A DNA stretch of 21,723 nucleotides, taken from positions 1-21,723 of the forward strand of contig JAISCU010000359.1 of NCBI GenBank assembly GCA_031265345.1. Reading direction: 5' to 3'. Positions 1 through 8,278 of the stretch are shown here, piece by piece. Origin of the DNA: Bifidobacteriaceae bacterium. GTDB taxonomy: Bacteria; Actinomycetota; Actinomycetes; Actinomycetales; WQXJ01. The notes beneath the pieces were generated by a model. It was not told where the DNA came from. It did no database searches and saw only the letters and a program-made list of their open reading frames with translations. Made by a program: the position numbers and the translations under genes. How positions within the stretch are numbered: the first letter of the stretch is position 1; each line of letters begins with the position of its first letter.

Positions 1-1348
1 CTTGCTGGGCCAAGGCGATGCGCGTGCCGGGCCATCCTGCGGTCACCACCGCATCTAGACCCGCGATGTCGATCCCAAGCTCGAGCGCGGTGGTGGACAC
101 CAGGCCCAACAGTGCGCCATTGCGCAAGCGGCGCTCCAAGTCGCGGCGCTCCTCCGGCAGGTAACCACCCCGGTAGGTGGCGACCCGGTTGGAGACCGCT
201 CCGTCGAGCCATTGCCGGGCGGCCGTCGCCACCGACTCGGCCGAGTAACGCGAGCGGACGAACACCAGCGTCCGAGCGCCCACATCGACCAGGTTCACGA
301 GCAACCGCGACGCTTCGGCTGCGGCCGAGCGGCGTCGCGCCGACCCGTCGCCCGAGCCGACCGACGCGGACTTTGACGTAGCGCGGCGAGATGCGTGAAC
401 GGCATCGTCCACTGCATCCCCCGACGCCTTGACGGGACGGGGGGCAAAGTCATGCCGGGCGGCCTTGACCTTTGGAGACCCCGCCGAGGCGTCCTCCGCC
501 GACTCGTCGGCAGCCGCGCCGTCATAGGAGGCCGGGCGCCACAGCACGAACGTGCGCTCGCCGTGCTCCGCTGTGTCGGCACACACAGCGGCCACCTTCG
601 CCGCGTCCTCGCCGATCAGCCGTGCGAAGGTCACCTCGGGCTGGCTGACCGTCGCGGACGCTGCCAAGAAGATCGGGTCGGCGCCGTAGTGGCGGGCGAG
701 CCGCCGCAGCCGCCGCATCACCCAGGCGACATGCGCTCCCATGACCCCGCGATAGGCGTGCAACTCGTCCACGATCACATAGCGCAAGCCGCCCAGGAAA
801 CCGGCCCAGCGAGCATGGCCGGGCAGCAGCGAGAAGTGCAGGAAGTCCGGGTTGGTGAGCACCACATCGGCTTTGGACTGGACCCATCGGCGCAGCTCCC
901 ACGGCGTGTCGCCATCGCAGGTGGTGACCTCGAGGCCTTCGGCGCAGGCGGCGGTGAGCAACGCTCGCAGCGAGGCCAATTGGTCCGCGGCCAGGGCTTT
1001 GGTGGGCGCCAGGTAGAGCGCCGAGGCCCGCGCGCGGACCTCCGCCACCCGACCCAACTCATACGGCTCATCGAGAGCGGCCAAGGCGGGCGTCCACAGG
1101 GCCAGCGACTTGCCGGACCCGGTGGCGGTGGCGATCACGCAGTGGCCCTGACGAGCGCGCTCCATCGCCTCGACTTGGTGCGCCCACGGTCGAGGCACGC
1201 CCAAGACCTCGTACCCGGAACGCACCCAATCCGGCACCCATTCCGGCCAAGCGCCATGAGCCCCCGGCCGGGGCGGCGTCACCTCCACATGAGTGACGCA
1301 TTCGGCCCGGACGGAGGCTTCGCCGAGCGCCGCGACCAGGCGATTCAC
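1..1348 (-). CDS. DExH-box superfamily 2 helicase (N-terminal part, runs off the left edge)
   Basis: ATP-dependent nucleic-acid helicase of the large actinobacterial DEAD/DEAH group whose members usually carry a C-terminal DUF1998-type region; that part lies outside the window. About 449 residues are visible in one open frame. In order: a Q-motif-like stretch (RPWAHQVEAM, about residue 57), Walker A in VIATATGSGKS (71-81), motif Ia (YLAPTKALAADQ), motif II as DELH (194-197), motif III SAT (about 230), and motifs IV-V (LVFVRSRYSAESVA; TTALELGIDIAGLDAV). Between III and IV lies a Ser/Ala/Lys-rich stretch of about 60 residues that looks like an insertion. No ATG is available near the N-terminus. 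The GTG at 1348 is chosen because it lies just after an in-frame stop (1391-1393) and gives the family-like start MNRLVAAL...VTHVEV. The gene follows the 672-aa membrane protein gene on the same strand with a 79-bp gap. Family assignment is firm; the exact substrate is unknown. Confidence 0.9.
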   Translation of the reverse strand, partial: MNRLVAALGEASVRAECVTHVEVTPPRPGAHGAWPEWVPDWVRSGYEVLGVPRPWAHQVEAMERARQGHCVIATATGSGKSLALWTPALAALDEPYELGRVAEVRARASALYLAPTKALAADQLASLRALLTAACAEGLEVTTCDGDTPWELRRWVQSKADVVLTNPDFLHFSLLPGHARWAGFLGGLRYVIVDELHAYRGVMGAHVAWVMRRLRRLARHYGADPIFLAASATVSQPEVTFARLIGEDAAKVAAVCADTAEHGERTFVLWRPASYDGAAADESAEDASAGSPKVKAARHDFAPRPVKASGDAVDDAVHASRRATSKSASVGSGDGSARRRSAAAEASRLLVNLVDVGARTLVFVRSRYSAESVATAARQWLDGAVSNRVATYRGGYLPEERRDLERRLRNGALLGLVSTTALELGIDIAGLDAVVTAGWPGTRIALAQQ

Positions 1349-1427
1349 ATGACTATGATGCTCCGCTCGGGCCCGGCGCCGCCAGTGGTTTCACTGACAG
1401 CGCCAAGCCCGACCGCGGCCGACCCGG

Positions 1428-3446
1428 TCAGAACACTTCTGCCGAGAAGAACGCGCCCATATCGAGCAGCGACGCCGTCGGCGAGATGTACCAATCGCCG
1501 CCCGCGCCCTTGACCGCGGACAGCGCCAGCAAGCCCTTCAGATCCGGCAGCTTGTCGATCTGGTTCAGCGGCGAGGCCTCAAGATCGACACCCAGCTCGT
1601 CGCCGCACATCTTCTGCGACGCCCCCGCCATGTCCGTGGTCACGCAGCCGTCCTGGTAAGCGAAGCTGCCCTCCACGCCGGCGCCGGACATTGTGCCCTC
1701 GACCACGCCTTTGGACGGCACCGTGATGCTGAGGCTGACGTCTTGGTCGCCGCTGTACTCGTCCTGGCTCTGGACACCGATCCTCCAGGTCTTCCCGCCA
1801 TCCTGGGCCACGGTCACAGTGGTGTCCGAATAGCCGGTCGAGACCTTGATGGTCCAGTTATCGTCCGCCCGGGAGAACTCGAACATCCCGCCGGCCGCGC
1901 TGAGCGAGTCCAGCGTCACCCGGGCGTGGCCGCCGATCTCGGAGTGCTTGGTGCCGCTGACACCGCTGATCACTCCAGACGCGCCCTCCAAACTCATGCC
2001 GCCGTCCGACATCAGAGCCGGGCCGTAGACGGCCAGCAGTCGCGACTCGGCTGTCGGCAGAGCCTTCGCCAGTTCTCGCAAGTCGTTGTTCTGAGCGGCC
2101 GCGTCCCAGGCCGCGACCAGGTTGCCGAGGGCGTCTTCCGGGCTCGAGGCGCCCTTCATCTCGCCGTCCGGGATCGGATCGCCCAGGGCCGCATTGTCCA
2201 TGCCCGAGTCCTCATAGGCGTACTGCGCCAGAGTCATCGACGCCGAAGTGAACCACTTGCCGTCTTCTTTGACCGTGACCACGAACAGATCATCGAGGTC
2301 GGACATGGCGACCAGGTCCTCAACATCCTTGGTGACCGGGAAGAACTGGTCCAGTTGCTCCTTGATCTCCGACCGATTGTCGGCTGGCGCCTCCATGCCG
2401 AACGCGGTCACGCCGGACAACAGCCCGTCGAGGCCGGAGGACAGGCTGGAAGCGGAGCTGCCGGACAAGTCGTAAAGATCCATCACGGCATCGGCCAACT
2501 TGTCCGTGTCCGCGTCGAGCGAGACCGACCCGCCCGTCACCACTGTCCGGTCGACTCCTTCGGCCAGCGCTTGGCTGGAGAACTTCAGATCCTTGAACTC
2601 GACGGTGACAGCGGCCTTCGCGTCATTCCAGATCTCCTGGAACTGCTTCTGCTCCTCGTTCTGGTTCTGGGCGTCAGCGGCCGCGTCCACGAGCGGGTCG
2701 AAGAGGGTCTGCTCTGACGGCGCCACCTTGGAGGCGACCTGCGTGAAGTCCAGCGACGCCAGATCGACCAGCAGCGCCTCGGCGGCGTCCTCGGGGCTCG
2801 CCGCACCGCCGCCGCCTCCGCGCATTGTCAACAGCACATAGGCGCCGCCACCGGCCACGGCCAGCGCCACCGCCACGCCCGCCGCCACCAGCACGCCGCG
2901 CCTCTTCCGCTTGGGCTGGGCTGGTTGCGCCGGGGGGACGCCCGGACTGGCGAGCGTCGGTTGGTCGGCTAGGGGATAATACTGGCCGTCGGAGGCCAGG
3001 TAGTAGCCCGCAGGTGCCCCGGGCGCCGTTTGTCCGATGCCGTCCGGCCCGGTCGGCGCGGACCAGCCAGTCGGTTGCGCGGTCGGCTCGGGCGCTCCAT
3101 ATTGGCCCGGCGCAGTGTATTGGCCTGGCGCTCCGGATTGACCCGGCGTTCCATATTGACCTGGCGCAGCGAATTGGCCCGGCGCGCCGTACTGGCCTGG
3201 CGCAGCGGTTTGGCCGGGCGCACCATATTGACCGGGCGCGGGGTAGGCGCCGCCCGGGCTGGCAGTCTGGCCGTACTGCGCGGTGGCGCCGTACTGGCCC
3301 GGCTGCGCGCCCGTGGGTGGGCTCGACCACAGGCTGGGTCCGCCCTCAGGAGTTTGGTTGGGATTGGCGAATCCGCCGGGATTCTGCGGGGGAGCAGAGC
3401 CGTCGGAGGACGGTTGATTCCACGGCTGTAACGGTGGTGTTGTCAT
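1428..3446 (-). CDS. Single-pass membrane protein with Pro/Gly/Gln repeat N-terminus and two similar external domains
   Basis: 672 aa, unrecognised as a named gene. Residues 1-180 are low complexity, with an imperfect APGQYG-type octapeptide repeat at about 45-120 and a GYYLASDGQYYP segment at 147-158 resembling the short aromatic motifs of actinobacterial membrane-protein N-termini. KRKRR (179-183) precedes one transmembrane helix (184-207), then a Gly stretch. The external part appears to hold two related domains, each opening with a SPEDA motif (217-221 and 435-439) followed by an Ala/Leu-rich helix, as in DUF4878-like domains (inference from pattern). Near the C-terminus two Cys, about 14 residues apart (roughly 610-630), could form a disulphide. 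A strong GAGGAGG ribosome binding site sits 7 bases before the ATG. Likely topology is N-in/C-out. A repeat core encodes PDGIGQ at residues 134-139. Function unknown. Confidence 0.85.
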   Translation of the reverse strand: MTTPPLQPWNQPSSDGSAPPQNPGGFANPNQTPEGGPSLWSSPPTGAQPGQYGATAQYGQTASPGGAYPAPGQYGAPGQTAAPGQYGAPGQFAAPGQYGTPGQSGAPGQYTAPGQYGAPEPTAQPTGWSAPTGPDGIGQTAPGAPAGYYLASDGQYYPLADQPTLASPGVPPAQPAQPKRKRRGVLVAAGVAVALAVAGGGAYVLLTMRGGGGGAASPEDAAEALLVDLASLDFTQVASKVAPSEQTLFDPLVDAAADAQNQNEEQKQFQEIWNDAKAAVTVEFKDLKFSSQALAEGVDRTVVTGGSVSLDADTDKLADAVMDLYDLSGSSASSLSSGLDGLLSGVTAFGMEAPADNRSEIKEQLDQFFPVTKDVEDLVAMSDLDDLFVVTVKEDGKWFTSASMTLAQYAYEDSGMDNAALGDPIPDGEMKGASSPEDALGNLVAAWDAAAQNNDLRELAKALPTAESRLLAVYGPALMSDGGMSLEGASGVISGVSGTKHSEIGGHARVTLDSLSAAGGMFEFSRADDNWTIKVSTGYSDTTVTVAQDGGKTWRIGVQSQDEYSGDQDVSLSITVPSKGVVEGTMSGAGVEGSFAYQDGCVTTDMAGASQKMCGDELGVDLEASPLNQIDKLPDLKGLLALSAVKGAGGDWYISPTASLLDMGAFFSAEVF
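3031..3048. repeat. REP-like repeat core inside the 672-aa membrane protein gene
   Basis: An 18-bp stretch (TTGTCCGATGCCGTCCGG on the plus strand) contains the core of the dispersed repeat of this window. It matches the reverse complement of the stretch at 14002-14019. It lies in the low-complexity linker just before the transmembrane helix and codes for PDGIGQ on the gene strand. Confidence 0.55.
3087..3314 (-). repeat. 24-bp coding minisatellite (APGQYG octapeptide repeats)
   Basis: Imperfect 24-bp units that encode variants of the octapeptide PGQYGAPG, PGQFAAPG, PGQSGAPG. They lie in the cytoplasmic N-terminal part of the 672-aa membrane protein. Unit number is probably variable between strains (inference from tandem structure). 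Confidence 0.75.
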
Positions 3447-3538
3447 TTTGACCTCCTCAAGGGCTTTTCAGTCCCTCAAGTCTGACGCCTAAGGGGTGCA
3501 ATCAACAACTCGGTGCGCCCGCCGGCAGAAAATCGACG

Positions 3539-3581
3539 CCCCTTCGGGGACGCGCCAGGCCCGTGGCCGTCCCCGAAAGGG
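3539..3581. other. Strong inverted repeat / hairpin in the divergent intergenic region
   Basis: Arms at 3539-3552 and 3568-3581 (core TTCGGGGACG / CGTCCCCGAA) match at 13 of 14 positions around a 15-base loop. Further pairing continues outward if G-T pairs are allowed. It sits about 93 bases upstream of the start of the 672-aa protein gene (minus) and just before the four nested repeats. It has no T-run, so it is not a classical terminator. Confidence 0.6.
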
Positions 3582-3630
3582 TGTGTCCTTCGGAGTGGCG
3601 GGTTCTTGGACAAGCTGGCCGGGCACGGGG

Positions 3631-3990
3631 GTGAAATGCGCCTCGGCGGAGTTCGTGGCACGGTCGGCGCGACCACGAAGGCCTTTGACCCGCATTTCGG
3701 CGTCCCGCGGCGCCGGCCTGGGCGTGAAATGCGCCTGGGCGGGGTTCGTGGCACGACCGCGGGGACCACGAACGTCGTTGACGCGCATTTCAGCCCCTGG
3801 GTGGCCTCGAATCCCGCCCCGCCAGGCGTGAATTGCGCCTCGGCGGGGTTCGTGGCACGGTCGGCGCTACCACGAACACGTTTGACCCGCATTTCGGCGC
3901 CCTGCTGCGCGGGCCTGGGGGTGAATTGCGCCTCGGCGGGGTTCGTGGCACGGCCGGCGCTACCGCGAGCGCGTTTGACCCGCATTTCGG
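3631..3990 (+). repeat. Array of four ~70-bp nested-palindrome repeats
   Basis: Four imperfect direct copies at 3631-3700, 3724-3792, 3828-3897 and 3921-3990. Each begins GTGAA(A/T)TGCGCC and ends CGCATTTC. Each contains two nested inverted repeats: outer arms GAAATGCG/CGCATTTC, and inner arms GTTCGTGG/CCACGAAC about 14 bases apart. Copy 2 has perfect 10-bp outer and 8-bp inner arms. Copies 3 and 4 carry one T-T mismatch in the outer stem. In copy 4 the right inner arm has changed to CCGCGAGC; both changes keep pairing as G-U on a plus-strand RNA. Start-to-start spacing is 93, 104 and 93 bases. The 104 step breaks the reading frame, which argues against protein coding. The strand given is the one on which wobble pairing holds; transcription is not proven. 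Confidence 0.8.
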
Positions 3991-4063
3991 GGCACGCGGG
4001 GCTCGGGGCGCGGTCAATGGCGGTGATTTCAGCCATTAGGGTGCCATGGAGGAGGTAGGGACA

Positions 4064-4801
4064 ATGAGGACAGCGGTGATAACAGGGGCATCGAGCGGAA
4101 TCGGCGAGGCCTCGGCACGGGCGTTGGCGTCCGACGGATGGAGGGTGGTGTGCGGCGCTCGGCGCCTCGACCGGGTCGAACGCCTGGCGGCCGAGCTCGG
4201 CAACGGGGCCTTGGGAGTGTCTTTGGACGTGACCGATCCGGGTTCGGTGGAGCGCCTGGCCCAGGCGGTCGATCAGTGCGACTTGCTGGTCAACAACGCC
4301 GGCGGCGCGAAAGGCACTACCCGGATTGCCGATGCCGACCCAGCGGAATGGGAGTGGATGTTCGCCACCAACGTGCTCGGCACGGTTCGCGTCACCAAGG
4401 CTCTGCTGCCGAAGCTGTTGGCCGCGCCCGCCGGCCTGGTGATCGACATCGTCTCAATCGCCGGACACCATCCGTATCCAGGCGGTGCCGGGTACAACGC
4501 CGCCAAGTTCGGGGAGCGGGCTTTCACCAGTGTCCTGCACCAAGAGTTGGCTGGCACGCCGGTGCGCGTCACGGAGCTCGATCCGGGGATGGTCCTGACC
4601 GAGTTCTCGCTGGTCAGGCTTGGTGGCGACGCGGCCGCGGCAGCGGCCGTGTATGAAGGCGTGCAGCCTCTTGCGGCCGCCGACGTGGCGGAGGCCGTCC
4701 GCTGGGTGGCGGCCCAACCGGCGCATGTCAACATTGACCATCTGACCATCACGTCCCGCGACCAGCTAGGGCCACAGAAGGTGCCACAGAAGCGACGGTA
4801 G
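4064..4801 (+). CDS. Short-chain dehydrogenase/reductase (SDR family oxidoreductase)
   Basis: Classical SDR, 245 aa, a cytosolic NAD(P)-dependent oxidoreductase. Visible features are the nucleotide-binding TGASSGIG (7-14), acidic DVT (55-57), NNAG (77-80), Asn103, and the catalytic Ser131, Tyr144 and Lys148 (YNAAK). ARR at 32-34, after the second strand, would favour NADP(H). The overall pattern resembles the YdfG/serine 3-dehydrogenase-like branch, but the substrate cannot be read from sequence. An upstream in-frame ATG at 4046 exists; the ATG at 4064 is preferred because GGAGGAGGT (4048-4056) sits 7 bases before it and would otherwise lie inside the coding region. It is the first plus-strand gene after the repeat array and is followed 85 bases later by topA. 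The C-terminal end (PQKVPQKRR) is basic. Confidence 0.9.
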   Translation: MRTAVITGASSGIGEASARALASDGWRVVCGARRLDRVERLAAELGNGALGVSLDVTDPGSVERLAQAVDQCDLLVNNAGGAKGTTRIADADPAEWEWMFATNVLGTVRVTKALLPKLLAAPAGLVIDIVSIAGHHPYPGGAGYNAAKFGERAFTSVLHQELAGTPVRVTELDPGMVLTEFSLVRLGGDAAAAAAVYEGVQPLAAADVAEAVRWVAAQPAHVNIDHLTITSRDQLGPQKVPQKRR

Positions 4802-4886
4802 GCGAAGCGCCCCGGTTTTGGGGTACGGTCAAGGGCCGTAACTTGTGTTCGGCGAGGATCGCGCGTGTGGTTTATCAGGAGGGGAA

Positions 4887-7712
4887 GTGGAGGCACACAA
4901 GAAGCTGGTGATTGTCGAATCACCGACCAAGGCCAAGACGATCGGTCGCTACCTGGGGAAGAACTACCAGGTCGAAGCCTCGGTCGGCCACATCCGTGAC
5001 CTGCCGCAGCCATCCGAATTGCCCGCCGACATGAAGAAGGGCCCGTACGGCCGGTTCGCGGTCAACGTGGACGACGGCTTTGACCCCTACTACGTGATCG
5101 AACCTGACAAAAGGAAAAAGGTCACCGAACTACGCAAGGCCCTCAAGGACGCGACCGAACTCTATCTGGCGACAGACGAGGACCGCGAGGGCGAAGCCAT
5201 CGCCTGGCACCTGCTGCAAGTCCTCAAACCGAAGGTCCCGGTGAAGCGGATGGTGTTCCATGAGATCACCAAAGAGGCCATCGACCACGCGGTGTCCAGT
5301 CCCCGCGAGGTCGACCTGAACCTGGTGGACGCCCAGGAGACCCGGCGCATCCTGGACCGCCTCTACGGCTACGAGGTGTCCCCGGTGCTCTGGCGCAAGA
5401 TCAGGGCGGGTCTGTCGGCGGGTCGCGTGCAGTCGGTCGCGACCAGACTCGTGGTGGAGCGCGAGCGCGAGCGGATGGCCTTCAAGGCCGCCGGATACTG
5501 GGACATTGCCGCGACCTTCGCGGCCGAGGCTCAGCCCTTCTCCGCCACCTTGACCGCTGTCGACGGCAAGCGGGTCGCGACGGGCAAGGACTTCACCGAC
5601 GCCGGACAGATGACCGGCACAGACTTGATCCACCTCGGCGAGCCCGAGGCCCGTCGGCTGGCGGACAGCCTGGGCGCCGCCAAGTTCGAGGTCTCCGACC
5701 TGACGGAGAAGCCGTACAAGCGGCGCCCGGCCGCGCCGTTCACGACTTCCACCTTGCAGCAGGAGGCGTCCCGCAAGCTGAGGATGAACTCCCGCCACAC
5801 CATGCGCGTGGCCCAGCGGCTTTACGAGAACGGCCACATCACCTACATGCGGACCGATTCGACCCACCTCTCCGACCAGGCCATCGAGGCGGCCCGGCAC
5901 CAGGCGCGCGACTTGTACGGGCCGGACGCCGTCCCGTCCGCGCCCAGGCATTACGCCACCAAGTCGAAGAACGCCAGCGAGGCGCATGAGGCGATCCGCC
6001 CCTCCGGAGATCGGTTCGCCACGCCGGACTCGCTGGCCGCGCGCCTGACCAAAGAGGAACTGAAACTGTACGAGTTGATCTGGAAGCGGACCGTCGCCTC
6101 CCAGATGACCGATGCGACCGGGCAGACCGTCTCCGTCCGGTTGACTGGCCGCGGCACCGAAGCGACAGCCACGTTCAGCGCCGCAGGCACGGTCATCACC
6201 CATCGCGGATTCCTGGCCGCCTACGAGGAGGGCCGCGACCAGGCCCGCTACGAGGACTCGGCTCCCGGCGAGACGCGTCTGCCCAAGTTGGTCCAGGGCC
6301 AGGGCGTGGACACGGTCGGTCTTGAGCCCCAGGGGCACCAGACCACGCCGCCGCCCCGTTACAGCGAGGCCTCGTTGGTGGCGGCCCTGGAGAAGCGAGG
6401 CATCGGGCGTCCCTCGACCTACGCCGCGACGGTCTCTGTGATCGAGGACCGGGGCTACGTGGAGCGCCGGGGCATGGCCCTGGTGCCGACCTGGCTGGCC
6501 TTCGCGGTCACCCGTCTGCTGGAGCAGAACTTCGGGGACCTGGTCGATTACGATTTCACGGCCGCCATGGAGGACGACCTCGATCAGATCGCAGCGGGCC
6601 ACGAAGACCGGGCGCGTTGGTTGGGGGAGTTCTATTTCGGCACCGCGCCGCAGGGCTCGGCGACGCCCCAAGACCAGGCCGCGCCACGAGGCACGGCCGC
6701 CCAGCAGAGCCCGTCGTCACCCGATCCGGCTGGCCACTCCGCGATGTCGCTCAAACAGGCCGGGCTCAAGCGGCTGGTGGAGAGCCAGGGAGAGATCGAC
6801 GCCCGCGACATCAACACCGTCCCGCTCGGCGACGGGATTGTGCTGCGAGTGGGCCGCTACGGTCCCTACCTCGAGGTCCAGGGCGACCAGCCGTCCGAGG
6901 CGGTCAAGCGCGCTCGCGTGCCCGACGAGTTGGCACCGGACGAGCTCACCTTGGCCAAAGCCCACGAGTTGCTGGAGGCGCCGGCCGATCAGACCCGTTC
7001 GCTCGGCACCGACCCGGTTACCGGTCGAACGGTGGTGGTCAAGACCGGACGCTTCGGCCCTTATGTCACCGAGGTCGTGGAGGAGGCGCCCAAAGCGCCG
7101 AAACCCCGCAACGCCTCGCTGTTCAAGTCGATGTCGCCGGACACCGTCACGCTGGACGAGGCCGTGCGCCTGTTGTCCCTGCCGCGGGTGGTCGGCGCCA
7201 GTCTCGAGGGGGCGGAGATCACCGCCCAGAACGGCCGCTACGGGCCCTACATCAAGTGCGGTGCGGAATCGCGGTCGTTGCCGAGCGAGGACGACCTGTT
7301 CACGGTCGATCAAGAACAGGCCCGCGCGCTGTTGGCCCAGCCGAAGCAACGGCGGGGAGCGGCCAACGCCGCCCCGCTGCGGGAGCTGGGCGCGGATCCG
7401 GTGTCCGGAAAGCCAGTCGTGGTCAAGGACGGACGCTACGGCCCCTATGTGACCGACGGCGAGACCAACGCCACCCTGCGCAAGGACGACGACACGGCCA
7501 CGGTCACCCTGGAACGCGCTGCCCAATTGCTGCAGGACAAACGTGACCGTGGCCCATCCACCCGCTCGCGCCGTCCCGCCGCCAACAAGGCCACCACCAA
7601 GAAGACGACTGCCGCCAGGAAACCGGCCGCCAGGAAACCGGCCGCCAAGACCGCGAAGCGCGCCGCCGCCACCGGCAAAGGTTCCGGCCCGGCGGCGGGC
7701 GGGCCGACCTGA
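4887..7712 (+). CDS. topA: DNA topoisomerase I (type IA)
   Basis: 941 aa. Relaxes negatively supercoiled DNA by transient single-strand breakage through a 5'-phosphotyrosine. The Toprim domain at the N-terminus shows VIVESPTKAKT with Glu11 and the acidic DEDREGE (97-103). The active-site Tyr320 lies in TYMRTDST. The GIGRPSTYA motif follows. As usual in Actinomycetota there are no zinc fingers. Instead there are four glycine-rich C-terminal repeats (GRYGPY/GRFGPY near residues 656, 721, 783 and 849) and a basic Lys/Ala/Arg tail (about 885-935) that in mycobacterial and streptomycete homologues aids processivity. The GTG at 4887 follows AGGAGGGG (4877-4884) closely and gives MEAHKKLVIVE. An earlier in-frame GTG at 4845 would add 14 residues unlike the family. 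Very secure. Confidence 0.97.
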   Translation: MEAHKKLVIVESPTKAKTIGRYLGKNYQVEASVGHIRDLPQPSELPADMKKGPYGRFAVNVDDGFDPYYVIEPDKRKKVTELRKALKDATELYLATDEDREGEAIAWHLLQVLKPKVPVKRMVFHEITKEAIDHAVSSPREVDLNLVDAQETRRILDRLYGYEVSPVLWRKIRAGLSAGRVQSVATRLVVERERERMAFKAAGYWDIAATFAAEAQPFSATLTAVDGKRVATGKDFTDAGQMTGTDLIHLGEPEARRLADSLGAAKFEVSDLTEKPYKRRPAAPFTTSTLQQEASRKLRMNSRHTMRVAQRLYENGHITYMRTDSTHLSDQAIEAARHQARDLYGPDAVPSAPRHYATKSKNASEAHEAIRPSGDRFATPDSLAARLTKEELKLYELIWKRTVASQMTDATGQTVSVRLTGRGTEATATFSAAGTVITHRGFLAAYEEGRDQARYEDSAPGETRLPKLVQGQGVDTVGLEPQGHQTTPPPRYSEASLVAALEKRGIGRPSTYAATVSVIEDRGYVERRGMALVPTWLAFAVTRLLEQNFGDLVDYDFTAAMEDDLDQIAAGHEDRARWLGEFYFGTAPQGSATPQDQAAPRGTAAQQSPSSPDPAGHSAMSLKQAGLKRLVESQGEIDARDINTVPLGDGIVLRVGRYGPYLEVQGDQPSEAVKRARVPDELAPDELTLAKAHELLEAPADQTRSLGTDPVTGRTVVVKTGRFGPYVTEVVEEAPKAPKPRNASLFKSMSPDTVTLDEAVRLLSLPRVVGASLEGAEITAQNGRYGPYIKCGAESRSLPSEDDLFTVDQEQARALLAQPKQRRGAANAAPLRELGADPVSGKPVVVKDGRYGPYVTDGETNATLRKDDDTATVTLERAAQLLQDKRDRGPSTRSRRPAANKATTKKTTAARKPAARKPAAKTAKRAAATGKGSGPAAGGPT

Positions 7713-7765
7713 CGAAACCCTTGGGCGAATGAACACGCCTACACTCTACGAAGGACCTGCGACAC

Positions 7766-8233
7766 TTGCTTGACCTGGTGTTCTACGCTCCCTGCATCCC
7801 CACCAACACGGGCAACGCGATCCGGTTGGCAGCGGTCACCGGGGTCCGGCTGCACTTGATCGAACCGCTCGGCTTCGAGCTCACCGACACCAAACTGCGG
7901 CGCAGCGGCCTGGACTACCACGACCTGGCCGACCTCAGAGTCCATCACGACTTGGAGCAGGCGTTCGCCGCCGTCGCGGCGGACGCGCGAGTGTTCGCTT
8001 TCACCACCCACGCCACCGCCAGCTACGCCGATGTCTCATATCAACCCGGCGACGTCCTCCTGTTCGGCCCGGAGCCGCACGGCCTGCCCGAACACGTCAA
8101 GGCCCATCCCCGCGTCACGGCCCAGGTCCGCATTCCGATGCTGCCCGCCCGGCGCTCGCTCAACCTGGCCAACTCGGCGGCCATCGCCGTCTACGAGGCC
8201 TGGCGGCAACTCGGCTTCGGCGCCGGAAGCTGA
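7766..8233 (+). CDS. trmL: tRNA (cytidine/uridine-2'-O-)-methyltransferase, TrmL type (SPOUT/SpoU family)
   Basis: 155 aa, the usual size for TrmL, which 2'-O-methylates the wobble nucleotide 34 of tRNA-Leu isoacceptors with S-adenosylmethionine. The trefoil-knot SpoU motifs are all present: motif 1 IPTNTGNAIRLAAVTG (near 10-27), motif 2 FGPEPHGLP (100-108) and motif 3 RRSLNLANSAAIAVYE (about 129-144). The HLIEPLGF segment near residue 30 is characteristic of the TrmL branch. The start is taken as TTG at 7766, about 10 bases after GAAGGA; no ATG or GTG lies before the conserved first strand LDLVFY. It lies 53 bases after topA on the same strand, so co-transcription is possible. Assignment to the family is firm; the exact target nucleotide is inferred. 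Confidence 0.9.
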   Translation: MLDLVFYAPCIPTNTGNAIRLAAVTGVRLHLIEPLGFELTDTKLRRSGLDYHDLADLRVHHDLEQAFAAVAADARVFAFTTHATASYADVSYQPGDVLLFGPEPHGLPEHVKAHPRVTAQVRIPMLPARRSLNLANSAAIAVYEAWRQLGFGAGS

Positions 8234-8234
8234 C

Positions 8235-8250
8235 CGGACGGCATCGTCCG
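8235..8250. terminator. REP-like half copy forming a short hairpin between convergent genes
   Basis: CGGACG-GCAT-CGTCCG is a 6-bp stem with a 4-base loop, 1 bp past the trmL stop, and it contains the CGGCATCG repeat core. It lies in the 45-bp gap between converging genes. It has no T-run, so a role in termination is only inferred. Confidence 0.4.
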
Positions 8251-8278
8251 ACTGATCTGCGACGGTCGAAGCCCTGCC

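Noticed and set aside
1381..1398. Small hairpin upstream of the helicase start as a terminator for the 672-aa gene
   Set aside because: Stem of only about 7 bp with a G-T pair and no T-run; too weak to call.
395..1513. 372-aa plus-strand frame opposite the helicase
   Set aside because: It is a shadow of the helicase gene; the minus frame carries all helicase motifs and remains open through to the window edge.
3476..4036. Long open frame on the minus strand through the nested repeats, giving a repeated peptide
   Set aside because: Repeat spacing of 93, 104 and 93 bases does not keep frame, no ribosome binding site or known motif is present, and the open frames on the plus strand are just as long.
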